A stretch of DNA of 64,000 nucleotides from Nonomuraea turcica (GTDB lineage: Bacteria > Actinomycetota > Actinomycetes > Streptosporangiales > Streptosporangiaceae). Both the position numbers and the translations under genes were made by a program. Positions 32,662-40,795 of this stretch are shown here, in pieces. The DNA is taken from contig NZ_JAUZQF010000012.1 of the NCBI RefSeq assembly GCF_030718205.1, positions 1 to 64,000 on the forward strand. The letters run 5' to 3'. Every line of letters starts with the position of its first letter. Position 1 is the first letter of the stretch. The notes beneath the pieces were generated by a model. It did not search any database. It was given only the letters and a program-made list of their open reading frames with translations, and was not told the origin of the DNA.

Positions 32662-33423
32662 ATGGCGCAGGAGCGGCCGCTGCCGTCCGTGGTGGCACGC
32701 ATGTGGGGACGCGAGCCGGTGACGCGCCGGGGACCGCGGCCGCGGCTGAACCTGGCGACCATCACCGCCGCCGCCATCGAGATCGCCGACGCCGAAGGGC
32801 TGGCCGGGGTCTCCATGGCCAGTGTGGCCTCGCGGGTGGGAGTGGCGGCGACGGCGCTTTACCGGTACGTCGAGAGCAAGGAGGACCTGCTCACGGCCAT
32901 GGCCGACGCCGCCGCGCCACTGCCGCCCGAGCCCGGAGGCATGACCTGGCGTGAATACCTGGCTGTGTGGACCCGGGCGCAGCGCGACATCCTGCTCGAC
33001 CATCCGTGGTTGTTGTCGGCCGCCGCGCCCGTGCCGCCGATGGGCCCGCGGCGGCTGCTGTGGCTGGACCGCGCCCTGGCGGCACTCGACGGCACGGGGC
33101 TCGACGACGGCGAGAAGATCAACGTGGCGAGCGCCCTGACCGGATACGCGCTCACCGACGCCGCGCTCCGCCACGCCGTCGGCGACCCGCGGATGGAGGA
33201 ATCCGGGATCAAGGGCGCCGCCGACTACGGCGAGGTGCTGGCCGAGGTTCTCGACCCCGAGGCCTACCCGGCCCTGTCGGCGGCGATGCGCTCGGGCGCC
33301 ATGCGCGGCGCGGAGGGCTGGGTGGACGACGGCGACTTCGTATTCGGGCTCGACCTGCTGCTCGACGGTGTCGAGGCGCTGATCCGGCGGCGAGTGCTAG
33401 AGGGCCACGTCGGAGGGGAGTAA
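32662..33423 (+). CDS. TetR-family regulator with TetR_C domain
   Basis: A 253-residue regulator. The HTH lies at about residues 30-78 (LATITAAAIEIADAEGLAGVSMASVASRVGVAATALYRYVESKEDLL), preceded by a basic N-terminal arm (VTRRGPRPRLN). The C-terminal half has the tetracycline-repressor-like TetR_C pattern (WREYLAVWTRAQRDILLDHPWLL, FVFGLDLLLDGVEAL). Regulators of this class commonly control drug exporters. AAGGAGG lies 7 nt upstream of ATG 32662. It is divergent from the DrrA-type ATPase, with 49 bp between the starts, and most likely senses the exported compound. Its last 27 bp overlap the convergent hydrolase gene. Confidence 0.9.
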   Translation: MAQERPLPSVVARMWGREPVTRRGPRPRLNLATITAAAIEIADAEGLAGVSMASVASRVGVAATALYRYVESKEDLLTAMADAAAPLPPEPGGMTWREYLAVWTRAQRDILLDHPWLLSAAAPVPPMGPRRLLWLDRALAALDGTGLDDGEKINVASALTGYALTDAALRHAVGDPRMEESGIKGAADYGEVLAEVLDPEAYPALSAAMRSGAMRGAEGWVDDGDFVFGLDLLLDGVEALIRRRVLEGHVGGE

Positions 33424-34542
33424 CTGCTCGGTGAGCAGCCGGCGTACCCGTTCGGGGCGCGTCGCCGCCCAGGGGCGCAGCAACTCCCATCCGTGGAAAT
33501 ATCCGAAGATGTACGGGCTCGTCGGGGACGGCCGGAGCAACCCCAGCACGAGCGCCACCTCAGCGTCGCTGTAGAGCGACCACCGCGCCAGGTAGGCCGC
33601 CAGGTCCGCGTCCGTACGCCCCTCGGCCGCCAGGAACGCCACGTTGCCCCACACTCCCCACAGGACGTTCTTGGCATGGTGGATCGCCGCGAGGTCGCCG
33701 CTGGGGCGGATCCCTGTCTCGGGAAAGACCCGCCGGTTCAGCCACACCTGCGCCTCGTCACCGGGGAAAAGGATCTCCTCGGCCAGCAGCCCGAGCCCCT
33801 CGCTGAGCACGAACGACGGCGACACCATGAACCGCACCCTCCGGTCCGCCCGCCCCGCCAGATGGATCTCCTTCAGCATCGACTCCGCGATGTGCCCGGG
33901 GTGACCCTCGTGGGCGACGAGATACAGCAGATCGGCCAGGTTGAAGGGGATCGCCTTGTTGATGTGGATGGTCGATCTCAGCCCGCCCTCGTAGTCCCCG
34001 GCTCCATGGAACGACACTCCCTCGACGAGCCTGCAGCCCACGACCTCGTCCTCCGGCAGCGGGATGATGGCGTTCGTCCGCGCCCGCGTCTCGGCCACCG
34101 CCCTGGCCACCAGATCGGGCAGCCGCTCGATCTGCCCCAGCGTGTGCGCCGCCTGCCACGCCTGGAGCCGCTCCGCCAGCGACCCCGGGCCCTTCGGCAG
34201 GGCGGCGTCCAACTCCCCGTGTGCCTCCTCGAACACCTCCTCCGGCAGCCGCCGCGGCTCCAGGCCCAGGCACTGCCGCGCGTACTCGGCCAAGGGCAGC
34301 CGCTCGCCGTCGAGGTAGCGGGCCACGGCACGCATCGCGCGTACGTGCCCGGCCAGATAGGCGGACGGCGCGCTCTCCAGCAGCCGCTCGGCCTCGTCGG
34401 CCAGCGCCCCGGGCGAGGGCGGCGGCTCGCTCGCCGCCTGCGTGCTCCACGCCTCGGGCCCGCGGTAAATGAGCAGGGCGCCGCCCGCCAGCCGGTTGAT
34501 CCGCAACGCCAGCATCGCGTAGTCGCGCTGCCAATCGTGCAT
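33397..34542 (-). CDS. HExxH-like metallo-hydrolase resembling DUF885 proteins
   Basis: A 381-residue, mostly helical cytoplasmic protein. The motif LVAHEGHPGHIAESML (about residues 205-220, H-E-G-x-P-G-H) followed by LSEGLGLLAEEILFP about 35 residues later resembles the zinc-binding H-E-x-x-x-G-H plus downstream Glu of DUF885/gluzincin-like peptidases. The chain is shorter than typical DUF885 (about 550). Substrate and activity are unknown. ATG 34542 has AAGGAGG 8 nt upstream; the longer in-frame extension to 34611 would cover the operator. It is divergent from the TetR gene at 34626 and shares a perfect palindrome with it, so it is the probable target. Its 3' end overlaps the other TetR gene by 27 bp. 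Confidence 0.7.
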   Translation of the reverse strand: MHDWQRDYAMLALRINRLAGGALLIYRGPEAWSTQAASEPPPSPGALADEAERLLESAPSAYLAGHVRAMRAVARYLDGERLPLAEYARQCLGLEPRRLPEEVFEEAHGELDAALPKGPGSLAERLQAWQAAHTLGQIERLPDLVARAVAETRARTNAIIPLPEDEVVGCRLVEGVSFHGAGDYEGGLRSTIHINKAIPFNLADLLYLVAHEGHPGHIAESMLKEIHLAGRADRRVRFMVSPSFVLSEGLGLLAEEILFPGDEAQVWLNRRVFPETGIRPSGDLAAIHHAKNVLWGVWGNVAFLAAEGRTDADLAAYLARWSLYSDAEVALVLGLLRPSPTSPYIFGYFHGWELLRPWAATRPERVRRLLTEQLLPSDVAL

Positions 34543-34586
34543 CGAATCCGCCTCCTTCGTCTCGCGCTCGCCGCCGCCTAAGCTAG

Positions 34587-34606
34587 CTGTACGGTTTTCC
34601 GTACAG
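34587..34606. promoter_or_regulatory. perfect TetR-type operator
   Basis: CTGTACGG (34587-34594), TTTT, CCGTACAG (34599-34606): a perfect 8-bp inverted repeat with a 4-nt centre, midway between the divergent hydrolase (34542) and TetR (34626) starts. A dimer bound here could repress both genes. Confidence 0.75.
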
Positions 34607-34625
34607 TGCACGGAAAGGCTGGGAG

Positions 34626-35309
34626 ATGCCGGAGTCCATCTGGTTCCGCGACGACGCCCGCCCGCGCAGGCCCCGGCTGTCGCGCGAGCGCATCGTCGAG
34701 GCCGCCGTCGCGTTGCTCGACGCCGAAGGCGTGCGCGGCTTCTCCATGCGGGCCCTGGCCGCCCGCCTGCGGGCCGGCACGATGTCGCTATACGAGTACG
34801 TCAAGAGCAAGGAAGACGTGCTCGACCTGGCGTTGGACGAGGTCTTCGGCGAGATCGAGCCGGAGGAGCAGCCTACGTGGCGGGCCACCATCGTCCGCCG
34901 GCTCACCCAGAGCAGGGACGTCATGCGCCGCCACCCCTGGGTGCCGGAGCTCACCGCCACCCGTCCGCTGCTCGGCCCGAACGCGCTGGCCCGCTCCCAG
35001 CTCTTCTACGCCACCCTCGCCGGCGCCGGGCTGAGCGGCCCCGCCCTCAACTCCGCCGTCGGCGCCCTGTCCTCCTACGTGAACGGGTACGTGGCCGCGG
35101 AGAACACCTGGTGGGCCACCGTCCGCACGCCCGGCGCGGACGCCGAGATCCGCGCACGCGCCGTCCGCTACCTCGACGAGCACGCTCCGGAGCTGTCCCG
35201 GCACGCGGACGTGGGCGACGGCGACTTCGACCGCAACTTCCTCCTCGGCCTGGACCTCATCCTCGACGGCATCGAGGCCCGGCTCCAGACCGGTGACCGA
35301 TCGGGGTGA
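34626..35309 (+). CDS. TetR-family regulator with TetR_C domain
   Basis: A 227-residue regulator. The HTH is at residues about 20-66 (LSRERIVEAAVALLDAEGVRGFSMRALAARLRAGTMSLYEYVKSKEDVL). The C-terminal TetR_C part includes VMRRHPWVPELTATRPLLGPNALA and FLLGLDLILDGIEA. It is a paralogue in architecture of the regulator at 32662, only 1.2 kb away. The promoter contains the perfect palindrome at 34587-34606, 20 bp before the ATG, indicating autorepression and control of the divergent metallo-hydrolase. GGGAG is 3-8 nt upstream of the start. Confidence 0.9.
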   Translation: MPESIWFRDDARPRRPRLSRERIVEAAVALLDAEGVRGFSMRALAARLRAGTMSLYEYVKSKEDVLDLALDEVFGEIEPEEQPTWRATIVRRLTQSRDVMRRHPWVPELTATRPLLGPNALARSQLFYATLAGAGLSGPALNSAVGALSSYVNGYVAAENTWWATVRTPGADAEIRARAVRYLDEHAPELSRHADVGDGDFDRNFLLGLDLILDGIEARLQTGDRSG

Positions 35310-35468
35310 GAAGCACCGTGACGTCTCCTGGCCGCCCGCGTCCAGGGCCCCGGTGCGGGCGGAGGCCGTGGCCTCGGGCAAGTACCGCCATAGGCCGTCG
35401 GCGTACAGGAGCAGGTGCGATCCTCTCAGGTAGCTTGGCCACGAAGAAGGCGGAAAGGGGACGAAGCG

Positions 35469-36464
35469 ATGGCCACGACGCCCACGGCGGAGTTGCTGGC
35501 CGCGGCGCGGGCGGGCGACCGCGACGCGTTCAGCCGCCTCGTCGGCCCGCTGCGGGAGGAGCTGCGCGCGCACTGCTACCGCATGCTGGGCTCCGTCCAC
35601 GACGCCGAGGACGCCGTGCAGGACACGCTGGATCGGGCCTGGCGCAACATGGCACGGTTCGAGGACCGCGGGACGTTCAGGGCGTGGCTCTACAAGATCG
35701 CGACCAACCGGGCGCTGACGCTGATCGAGCGGCGGGGACGGCGCGAGCTGCCCACCGACCTGAGCCCCGAGGCCGCACCGGTCGCCGAGGTGACGTGGCT
35801 GGAGCCGTACCCGGACCGGCTGATGGGCTGGACGGCCGAGCTGGGCCCCGAGGCGCGCGCGGTGGCGAAGGAGAGCGTGGAGCTGGCGTTCGTCGCGGCG
35901 CTGCAGCACTTGTCGGCCCGGCAGCGGGCCGCCCTGCTGCTGCGGGACGTGCTCGGGTACGCCGCCGCCGAGGCCGCCGACCAGCTGGACACCACGGTCG
36001 CGGCGGTCAACAGCGCCCTGCAGCGGGCCCGTAAGGTCCTCACCGAGCTGCTGCCGGAGCCGAGCCAGCGGCAGACGCTCGACGTGCTGGGTGAGCCCGG
36101 GCAGCGGGAGCTGGCCCGCCGGTACGCCGCCGCCTGGGAGGCCGGCGACATCGACGCCATCGTGGCCATGCTGACCGAGGACGCGAAGTACTCGATGCCG
36201 CCGCTGACCGCCTGGTACCAGGGCCACGACGGCATCCGCGGCTTCCTGGCCGAGGGGCCGCTGACCCACCGCTGGCGTTTCCTGTCCGCGCGGGCGAACG
36301 GGCAACTCGCGTTCGGGACGTACATGTGGGATGAGCGGCGGGCCGCGTACGTCCCGGCGGGCCTGGACCTGATCGTCGTGCGCGGCACCCGGATCGCCGA
36401 GGTCGTCTCGTTCCTGGAGGCCGAGTTCGCGGACTTCGACCTTCCGCCCGAATTGCCGCGATGA
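35469..36464 (+). CDS. ECF sigma factor with C-terminal SnoaL-like domain
   Basis: A 331-residue extracytoplasmic-function sigma factor. Region sigma-2 is at about 12-80 (FSRLVGPLREELRAHCYRMLGSVHDAEDAVQDTLDRAWRNMARFEDRGTFRAWLYKIATN), and region sigma-4 at about 140-195 (LQHLSARQRAALLLRDVLGYAAAEAADQLDTTVAAVNSALQRAR). The remaining 120 residues (RRYAAAWEAGDIDAIVAMLTEDAKYSMPP) are an NTF2/SnoaL-like fold, as in the SigG/SigJ-type ECF groups. In those the tail regulates the sigma factor in place of an anti-sigma protein. ATG 35469 has AAAGGGGA upstream. It lies 59 bp before the double SnoaL-like gene in the same direction. Confidence 0.9.
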   Translation: MATTPTAELLAAARAGDRDAFSRLVGPLREELRAHCYRMLGSVHDAEDAVQDTLDRAWRNMARFEDRGTFRAWLYKIATNRALTLIERRGRRELPTDLSPEAAPVAEVTWLEPYPDRLMGWTAELGPEARAVAKESVELAFVAALQHLSARQRAALLLRDVLGYAAAEAADQLDTTVAAVNSALQRARKVLTELLPEPSQRQTLDVLGEPGQRELARRYAAAWEAGDIDAIVAMLTEDAKYSMPPLTAWYQGHDGIRGFLAEGPLTHRWRFLSARANGQLAFGTYMWDERRAAYVPAGLDLIVVRGTRIAEVVSFLEAEFADFDLPPELPR

Positions 36465-36523
36465 TTTCGCGTCCCGGCCCAGGTTGTACTCCTGACGGAC
36501 CCACCGACCGAAAGGACTGCACC

Positions 36524-37357
36524 ATGACCGGCGACGAAGAGCGGATCCGCGAGCTGATCGAGCGCTGGGCCGAGGCGGTGCACGCCGGCGACCTCGAGCG
36601 CGTTCTCAATGATCACGCCGACGACATCGTGATGTACGACGTGCCGCCGCCCTACGAAGGCGTGCACGGCATCGAGGCGTACAAGGAGACGTGGCCGGGC
36701 TTCTTCCAGTGGCAGGCGCAGGGCGCGTCGTTCGAGATGGAGACCCTGGACGTCACCGCCGGCTCCGACGTCGCCTTCGCCCACGCCCTGCTGCGCTGCG
36801 GCACCCCCGGTGAGCTGGCGGCGAACCCCGATTACCGGCTGCGGCTGACGCTCGGGCTGCGCAAGGAGGACGGCCGCTGGGTCGTCGCCCACGAGCACCA
36901 CTCGTTCCCCCTCGGGGATGAGCGCGCGGCCGAGGAGGAGGTGCGGCAGGTCCACGAGCGCTGGTACGCCGGCACCGCCGCGAAGGACCTGGATGGCATG
37001 ATGACCGCGATCGACGACGACGTCGTCTCGTACGAGCACGAGGCGCCGCTGGAGTACGTCGGCGTCGACGAGGTGCGCAAGGTCTGCGCCCGTGGCCTCG
37101 ACGTCCCTGGCGACGTGAGCTTCGACGTGCCCGACCTGAAGATCCTGGTACGCGAGGACCTGGCGGTGGCGTGGGGACTCAACCGCGTCCGCGTCGCAGG
37201 CGAGGACGGTCAGGTGTCCGAGATCTGGTCGCGGGGCACGCGGGTGTTCGAGAGGCGGGACGGCGCCTGGATGATGACCCACCAGCACCTGTCGTTCCCG
37301 CTCGACCAGGCCACCGGCGCGGTCAGGACCGACCTGCGCCCGTCGCCGCCTCGCTAG
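36524..37357 (+). CDS. double SnoaL/NTF2-like domain protein
   Basis: A 277-residue protein made of two tandem NTF2-like domains. Domain 1 (about 1-130) begins RIRELIERWAEAVHAGDLERVLNDHADDIVMYDVPPP and ends WVVAHEHHSFPL. Domain 2 (about 133-265) begins EVRQVHERWYAGTAAKDLDGMMTAIDDDVVSYEH and ends WMMTHQHLSFPL. The matching ends show an internal duplication. The SgcJ/EcaC and SnoaL families include isomerases, cyclases and ligand-binding folds; no catalytic residue set is decisive. ATG 36524 has AAAGGA 8 nt upstream. It lies just after one ECF-SnoaL sigma gene and is convergent with another, so it may be part of the same regulatory unit (inference). Confidence 0.8.
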   Translation: MTGDEERIRELIERWAEAVHAGDLERVLNDHADDIVMYDVPPPYEGVHGIEAYKETWPGFFQWQAQGASFEMETLDVTAGSDVAFAHALLRCGTPGELAANPDYRLRLTLGLRKEDGRWVVAHEHHSFPLGDERAAEEEVRQVHERWYAGTAAKDLDGMMTAIDDDVVSYEHEAPLEYVGVDEVRKVCARGLDVPGDVSFDVPDLKILVREDLAVAWGLNRVRVAGEDGQVSEIWSRGTRVFERRDGAWMMTHQHLSFPLDQATGAVRTDLRPSPPR

Positions 37358-37372
37358 CGACGCGGGCGGCCG

Positions 37373-38395
37373 TCAGGGGAGCGACACGGGCAGTCCGAAC
37401 AGCGGGAAGTGCTCGCGCCCGATGAACGAGGTGATCTCGCTGATCTGGTCGCCGCGCAACGTCAGCACATTGATCGACCAGGCCAGATGCGCGCCGGCCG
37501 CGTCGTCCCAGAGGTAGGAGGCGACGGCCGGCTGGCCGTTGGCGTGCGCCGGGAGGTGCCGCCAGGAGCCGCACGAGGTCAGCGGCACCCGTACCGCGAA
37601 GTCGGTGACGGCCGCCAGGCCGCGGTACCAGTGCGGCATGGGCGGCATCGACCAGGTCACGTCCTCGGTGAGCAGCGCGACCAGGGCGTCGGCGTCGCCA
37701 CGTTCCAGCGCGGCGGCGTACCCGGCGACGATCTCCCGCGTGTGGGCGTCCCCGAGAGTCCGCAGCGTCTGCTGCTGGGAAGGGGAAGGCACCCGTTCGG
37801 CGACGATCCTGCGGGCCCGCGCCAACGCGCTGTTGACGGACGTGGTCGTGGTCCGCATCATCTCGGCGATCTCGGCGACGGAGAATCCCAGCACCTCGAA
37901 CAGCAGCAGCGCCGCCCGCTGGTTGCCCGGCAGGTGCTGCAGGGCCGCGACGAACGCCAGCTCGACGGCCTCCCGCTCTTCATACCGCGCGGCCGGGCCG
38001 GTGTCCGGGTACGGTCCCAGCCAGGCCACGTCCGTCCGCGGCGCGTTGTCGGCCACGGTGCGGTCGGCAGCCGGGCCGAGATCCACCGGCAGGGCCCGCC
38101 TGCCGCGCGTCTCGACGAGATCCAGGCACGTACGGGTCGCCACCGTGTACAGCCACGAACGCAGCGAACTGCGACCCTCGAAGCGCGCCAGCCCCCGCCA
38201 GGCCCGCACCAGGGCCTCCTGCAGGGCGTCGTCGGCGTCGTGGGCGGAGCCGAGCATGCGGTAGCAGTGTGCGTGCAGTTCACGGCGCAGCGGCGCGATG
38301 AGGCGGTCGAAGGCGGCATCGTCCCCTTCGCGCGCCCGGCCCAGGTCAGGATCCTGCGTTGTCGAATCCACGGTTGGCTGGCGAGTTTCGCTCAC
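37373..38395 (-). CDS. second ECF sigma factor with SnoaL-like C-terminus
   Basis: A 340-residue paralogue of the sigma factor at 35469. Sigma-2 covers about 28-92 (FDRLIAPLRRELHAHCYRMLGSAHDADDALQEALVRAWRGLARFEGRSSLRSWLYTVATR), sigma-4 about 150-205 (LQHLPGNQRAALLLFEVLGFSVAEIAEMMRTTTTSVNSALARAR), and an NTF2-like tail the rest (GYAAALERGDADALVALLTEDVTWSMPPMPHWYRG). The order SQQQTLRTLGD just before the tail is shared with its neighbour (SQRQTLDVLGE). GTG 38395 is the start used. It is convergent with the double SnoaL gene (15 bp between stops) and, together with it, brackets that gene with two like sigma factors. Confidence 0.88.
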   Translation of the reverse strand: MSETRQPTVDSTTQDPDLGRAREGDDAAFDRLIAPLRRELHAHCYRMLGSAHDADDALQEALVRAWRGLARFEGRSSLRSWLYTVATRTCLDLVETRGRRALPVDLGPAADRTVADNAPRTDVAWLGPYPDTGPAARYEEREAVELAFVAALQHLPGNQRAALLLFEVLGFSVAEIAEMMRTTTTSVNSALARARRIVAERVPSPSQQQTLRTLGDAHTREIVAGYAAALERGDADALVALLTEDVTWSMPPMPHWYRGLAAVTDFAVRVPLTSCGSWRHLPAHANGQPAVASYLWDDAAGAHLAWSINVLTLRGDQISEITSFIGREHFPLFGLPVSLP

Positions 38396-38517
38396 GAGCC
38401 CCGATTGTGCCCCAAGAGGGCTGTTGGGGGGGAGCGCTCGGTGCCGCTCAGAGGATCGGGGGCGCGCTTCGGCTGGGCCTGGTGCCGGTCGAGACCCGGG
38501 TGGTGGCTGGGGCCGCT

Positions 38518-38886
38518 TCAGACGTGCTGCTCCCGGACGGAGGCCAGCATGGTGTCCAAGTGCCGCTGGGACGTCTGGAGACGCTCGATCGTCGCGGTGA
38601 TGCGCCGCCGCTCCTGCCGCAAATGGGTGATCATCCCGGGGCAGGCCACCGGCACCATCCGCCCGCCCTCGTCGTCGTGGACGCAGTCCAGCAGCCGGGC
38701 GATGACCGCGGTGGGCAGGCCGGCGGCCAGCAGGGTCCGGATGTGGCGGACGGCGGCGACGTCCGACTTGTGATACTCGCGATAGCCGTTGGGCAGCCGG
38801 ACAGGTCGCAAGAGTCCCTGCTCCTCGTAGTACCGCAGCAACCGCCTGCTCACCCCGGTCTCATGGGCCAGGTCGCCGATCCGCAT
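38518..38886 (-). CDS. MerR-family regulator
   Basis: A 122-residue MerR protein. It starts MRIGDLAHETGVSRRLLRYYEEQGLLRPVRLPNGYREY, the canonical MerR HTH and wing. A coiled-coil dimer helix follows (ITHLRQERRRITATIERLQTSQRHLDTML). Cysteines in CVHDDEGG and VACPGM are present, but no full metal-binding loop is seen, so the signal is unknown. It is divergent from the SDR gene at 38977; that gene's promoter has a 19-bp spacer with a palindrome, exactly where MerR proteins bind and untwist DNA. ATG 38886. The 3' neighbour is the ECF sigma gene, 122 bp away in the same direction. Confidence 0.92.
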   Translation of the reverse strand: MRIGDLAHETGVSRRLLRYYEEQGLLRPVRLPNGYREYHKSDVAAVRHIRTLLAAGLPTAVIARLLDCVHDDEGGRMVPVACPGMITHLRQERRRITATIERLQTSQRHLDTMLASVREQHV

Positions 38887-38904
38887 GTGCTCCTCGCTCC
38901 GAGC

Positions 38905-38935
38905 TTGACCTTCACATCGATGTGACGCCTTAGCG
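38905..38935 (+). promoter_or_regulatory. MerR-type promoter of the SDR gene
   Basis: TTGACC (38905-38910) and TTAGCG (38930-38935) are separated by 19 bp, longer than the usual 17. A perfect 14-bp palindrome, TCACATCGATGTGA (38912-38925), fills the spacer. This is the classic layout of a promoter activated by MerR-family DNA distortion, and the divergent MerR gene starts 19 bp away. Confidence 0.8.
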
Positions 38936-38976
38936 TCCCCTTGTCTGCCACTGCCAACAAAGCGAAGGAGCCGATG

Positions 38977-39612
38977 ATGCCGGGAGCGGTGATTATCGGA
39001 GCGGGTCCGGGGATCGGCCGGTCGGTCGCCCGCCGGTTCGCGCGTGAGGGCCTGCCGGTGGCCCTCGTCTCGCGAACGGGCGACACCCTGGGACTCGATA
39101 AGGTGCGGGCTTATCAGGCCGACAGCGCCGACGAGACGGCCCTGCGGGCCGCCCTGGACGCGTCGGCCGCCGATCTGGGCACTCCGGACGTCGTGGTCTA
39201 CAACGCCGCGATCATCCGGCCCGACTCGCCCGGCGAGGCGACCGTACGCGCCCACCTGGACGCCTGGGCGGTCAACGTGGTCGGCGCGCTCATCGCGGCC
39301 GCCCACGTCGCCCCTGCGATGGCGCGGCGGGGCGGCGGCACGTTCATCATCACCGGCGGCATGCCCGAGCCCAAGCGCCAGTACACCAGCCTGTCCCTGG
39401 GCAAGAGCGGCGTGCGCACGCTCGTGGCGCTGCTCGACCAGGAGTACGGCCCTTCGGGCGTGCACGTGGCCACCGTCACCGTGGCAGGCCCCGTCGCGCC
39501 GGGCACGGCCTTCGATCCCGACGACATCGCCGAGCACTACTGGCGCCTGCACACTCAGCCCCGCGACCGCTGGGACCACGAGATCCTCCACAACGGCCGC
39601 CACGACCGGTGA
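38977..39612 (+). CDS. short-chain dehydrogenase/reductase-like protein
   Basis: A 211-residue SDR. The N-terminal cofactor loop is IIGAGPGIGRSVARRFAREG (the G-x-x-x-G-x-G motif at residues about 8-15) and VVVYNAAI stands for the NNAG strand. The catalytic region is weak: TFIITGGMPEPKRQYTSLSLGKSGVRTL lacks the usual Y-x-x-x-K, having Y-x-x-x-x-x-x-G-K instead, so classic activity is uncertain. ATG 38977 has AAGGAG 6 nt upstream. Its promoter is of the MerR-activated type. The chain is short (usual SDR about 250 residues). Likely an oxidoreductase or NAD(P)-binding stress protein induced by the MerR signal. Confidence 0.8.
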   Translation: MPGAVIIGAGPGIGRSVARRFAREGLPVALVSRTGDTLGLDKVRAYQADSADETALRAALDASAADLGTPDVVVYNAAIIRPDSPGEATVRAHLDAWAVNVVGALIAAAHVAPAMARRGGGTFIITGGMPEPKRQYTSLSLGKSGVRTLVALLDQEYGPSGVHVATVTVAGPVAPGTAFDPDDIAEHYWRLHTQPRDRWDHEILHNGRHDR

Positions 39613-39656
39613 CCTGGGGCGGCCGGGGCAGGATGCTCGTGGTCGGGGTGCCCGGG

Positions 39657-39695
39657 GTCACGGTGTCCAGGTCACGGTGTCCAGGTCACGGTGCA
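39657..39695. repeat. 14-bp short tandem repeat at the alkC-like gene end
   Basis: GTCACGGTGTCCAG occurs at 39657-39670 and 39671-39684, followed by a partial third copy from 39685. The array overlaps the last codons of the convergent repair gene (stop 39686-39688). It is a likely slippage tract. Confidence 0.7.
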
Positions 39696-40759
39696 GGTGT
39701 CAGGGTGAAGGCGGTGGTCGCGGCCACCCTGCCGTTGACGATCACGTCGAGCTCCCGGGGCCCGGGCGGCTCGTCGCGCGTGGTCACCGGCCGAAACGAG
39801 TGGCTCTTCCGTAACGTGAACGTCGCCCCGGCCCCGTCCGCCTCACGCTGGCCCAGGTGGAACACGCGACGCGAGCCCGGCCGCCGGATCGCGTATTTGA
39901 GCAGCAGCGGCCCCGCCCCGTCAGCCGTGACCGTGACCGAGAAGCCCAGCTTCTCGCCGACGGCCACCGCCTCCGACTCCAGGGCGAGCACGTCCACCGC
40001 GCCGCTGCCCGGAGTGGCGCCCACGAGCGCGAGCGCCTCAGGATGCCCGGCTCGCAGCAGCCCGCGCACCGCGTGCCGCAGGACCTTCTCCACGTGCGAG
40101 CCGCCGTCGGCGCGCCAGCGCGCCAGCAGCGCCAGCGCCTCCTCCGGATGGTCCTTGGCCAGGTCGTTGACGTGGTTGGCGACCGAGCGGCGGACGTATT
40201 CGCTCGGGTCGTCGCGCAGCCGGTCGAGCAGGGGGAGCGTCGGCCCCGGCGCCATCAGCCAGCCCACCCGCGTGGCCCACGGCAGCCGCGGCCGCGATCC
40301 CTCCGACGCCAGCCGGCGCAGATGCTCGTCCGGCGACTCCGCCCAGGCATGCATGATCTTGAGCGCGTCGTCGCGATAAAGCTCCAGGAAGGGCCGGACC
40401 GCGAACTCGCCCGACGAGTATGGCGTGAGCGCCGCCAGCGTCCCCATTGCCGCGTCCAGGTGATCGAGCCCCTGGACGGCCGTGTGATCGGTGGCGGGCC
40501 AGCCGCTCCACATGTCCAGCACCGCCCGCGAGGCGCAGCCGCGCACGATCTCGGCGGCCTGCGGATAGGGCAGCGGCAGCGCGTTGGCCAGTGCCGCGGC
40601 GACGTGCCTGACCCGGTCCTTCAGCTCCAGCCCGTCGAGCCCGTCCAGGGCCCGCCCCACGAACCGGTCCCGCGGGAAGGACGCCCAGGCGGCGGCCAGC
40701 CCGTCGGCCAGCACCGACACGGATCGGGCGTTGATCATGTCTTTCAGCGGTTGAGCCAC
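39686..40759 (-). CDS. AlkC-type DNA alkylation repair protein with C-terminal Ig-like domain
   Basis: A 357-residue protein. Residues 1-245 are HEAT-like helices, including LPWATRVGWLMAPGPTLPLLDRLRDDPSEYVRRSVANHVNDLAKDHP, typical of the AlkC/AlkD superfamily glycosylases that remove alkylated bases from DNA. After residue 260 a beta-rich region (VTVTADGAGPLLLKYAIRRPG, RELDVIVNGRVAATTAFTL) looks like the Ig-like domain found in a subset of AlkC proteins. Exact catalytic residues of AlkC cannot be placed by eye. The gene is convergent with the SDR gene and 36 bp downstream of the SRPBCC gene. Function is assigned from family; activity on a specific lesion is unknown. Confidence 0.82.
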   Translation of the reverse strand: MAQPLKDMINARSVSVLADGLAAAWASFPRDRFVGRALDGLDGLELKDRVRHVAAALANALPLPYPQAAEIVRGCASRAVLDMWSGWPATDHTAVQGLDHLDAAMGTLAALTPYSSGEFAVRPFLELYRDDALKIMHAWAESPDEHLRRLASEGSRPRLPWATRVGWLMAPGPTLPLLDRLRDDPSEYVRRSVANHVNDLAKDHPEEALALLARWRADGGSHVEKVLRHAVRGLLRAGHPEALALVGATPGSGAVDVLALESEAVAVGEKLGFSVTVTADGAGPLLLKYAIRRPGSRRVFHLGQREADGAGATFTLRKSHSFRPVTTRDEPPGPRELDVIVNGRVAATTAFTLTPAP

Positions 40760-40795
40760 GGCCTCACTGTGCCAGCCGCCACCGACAGATTCCCG

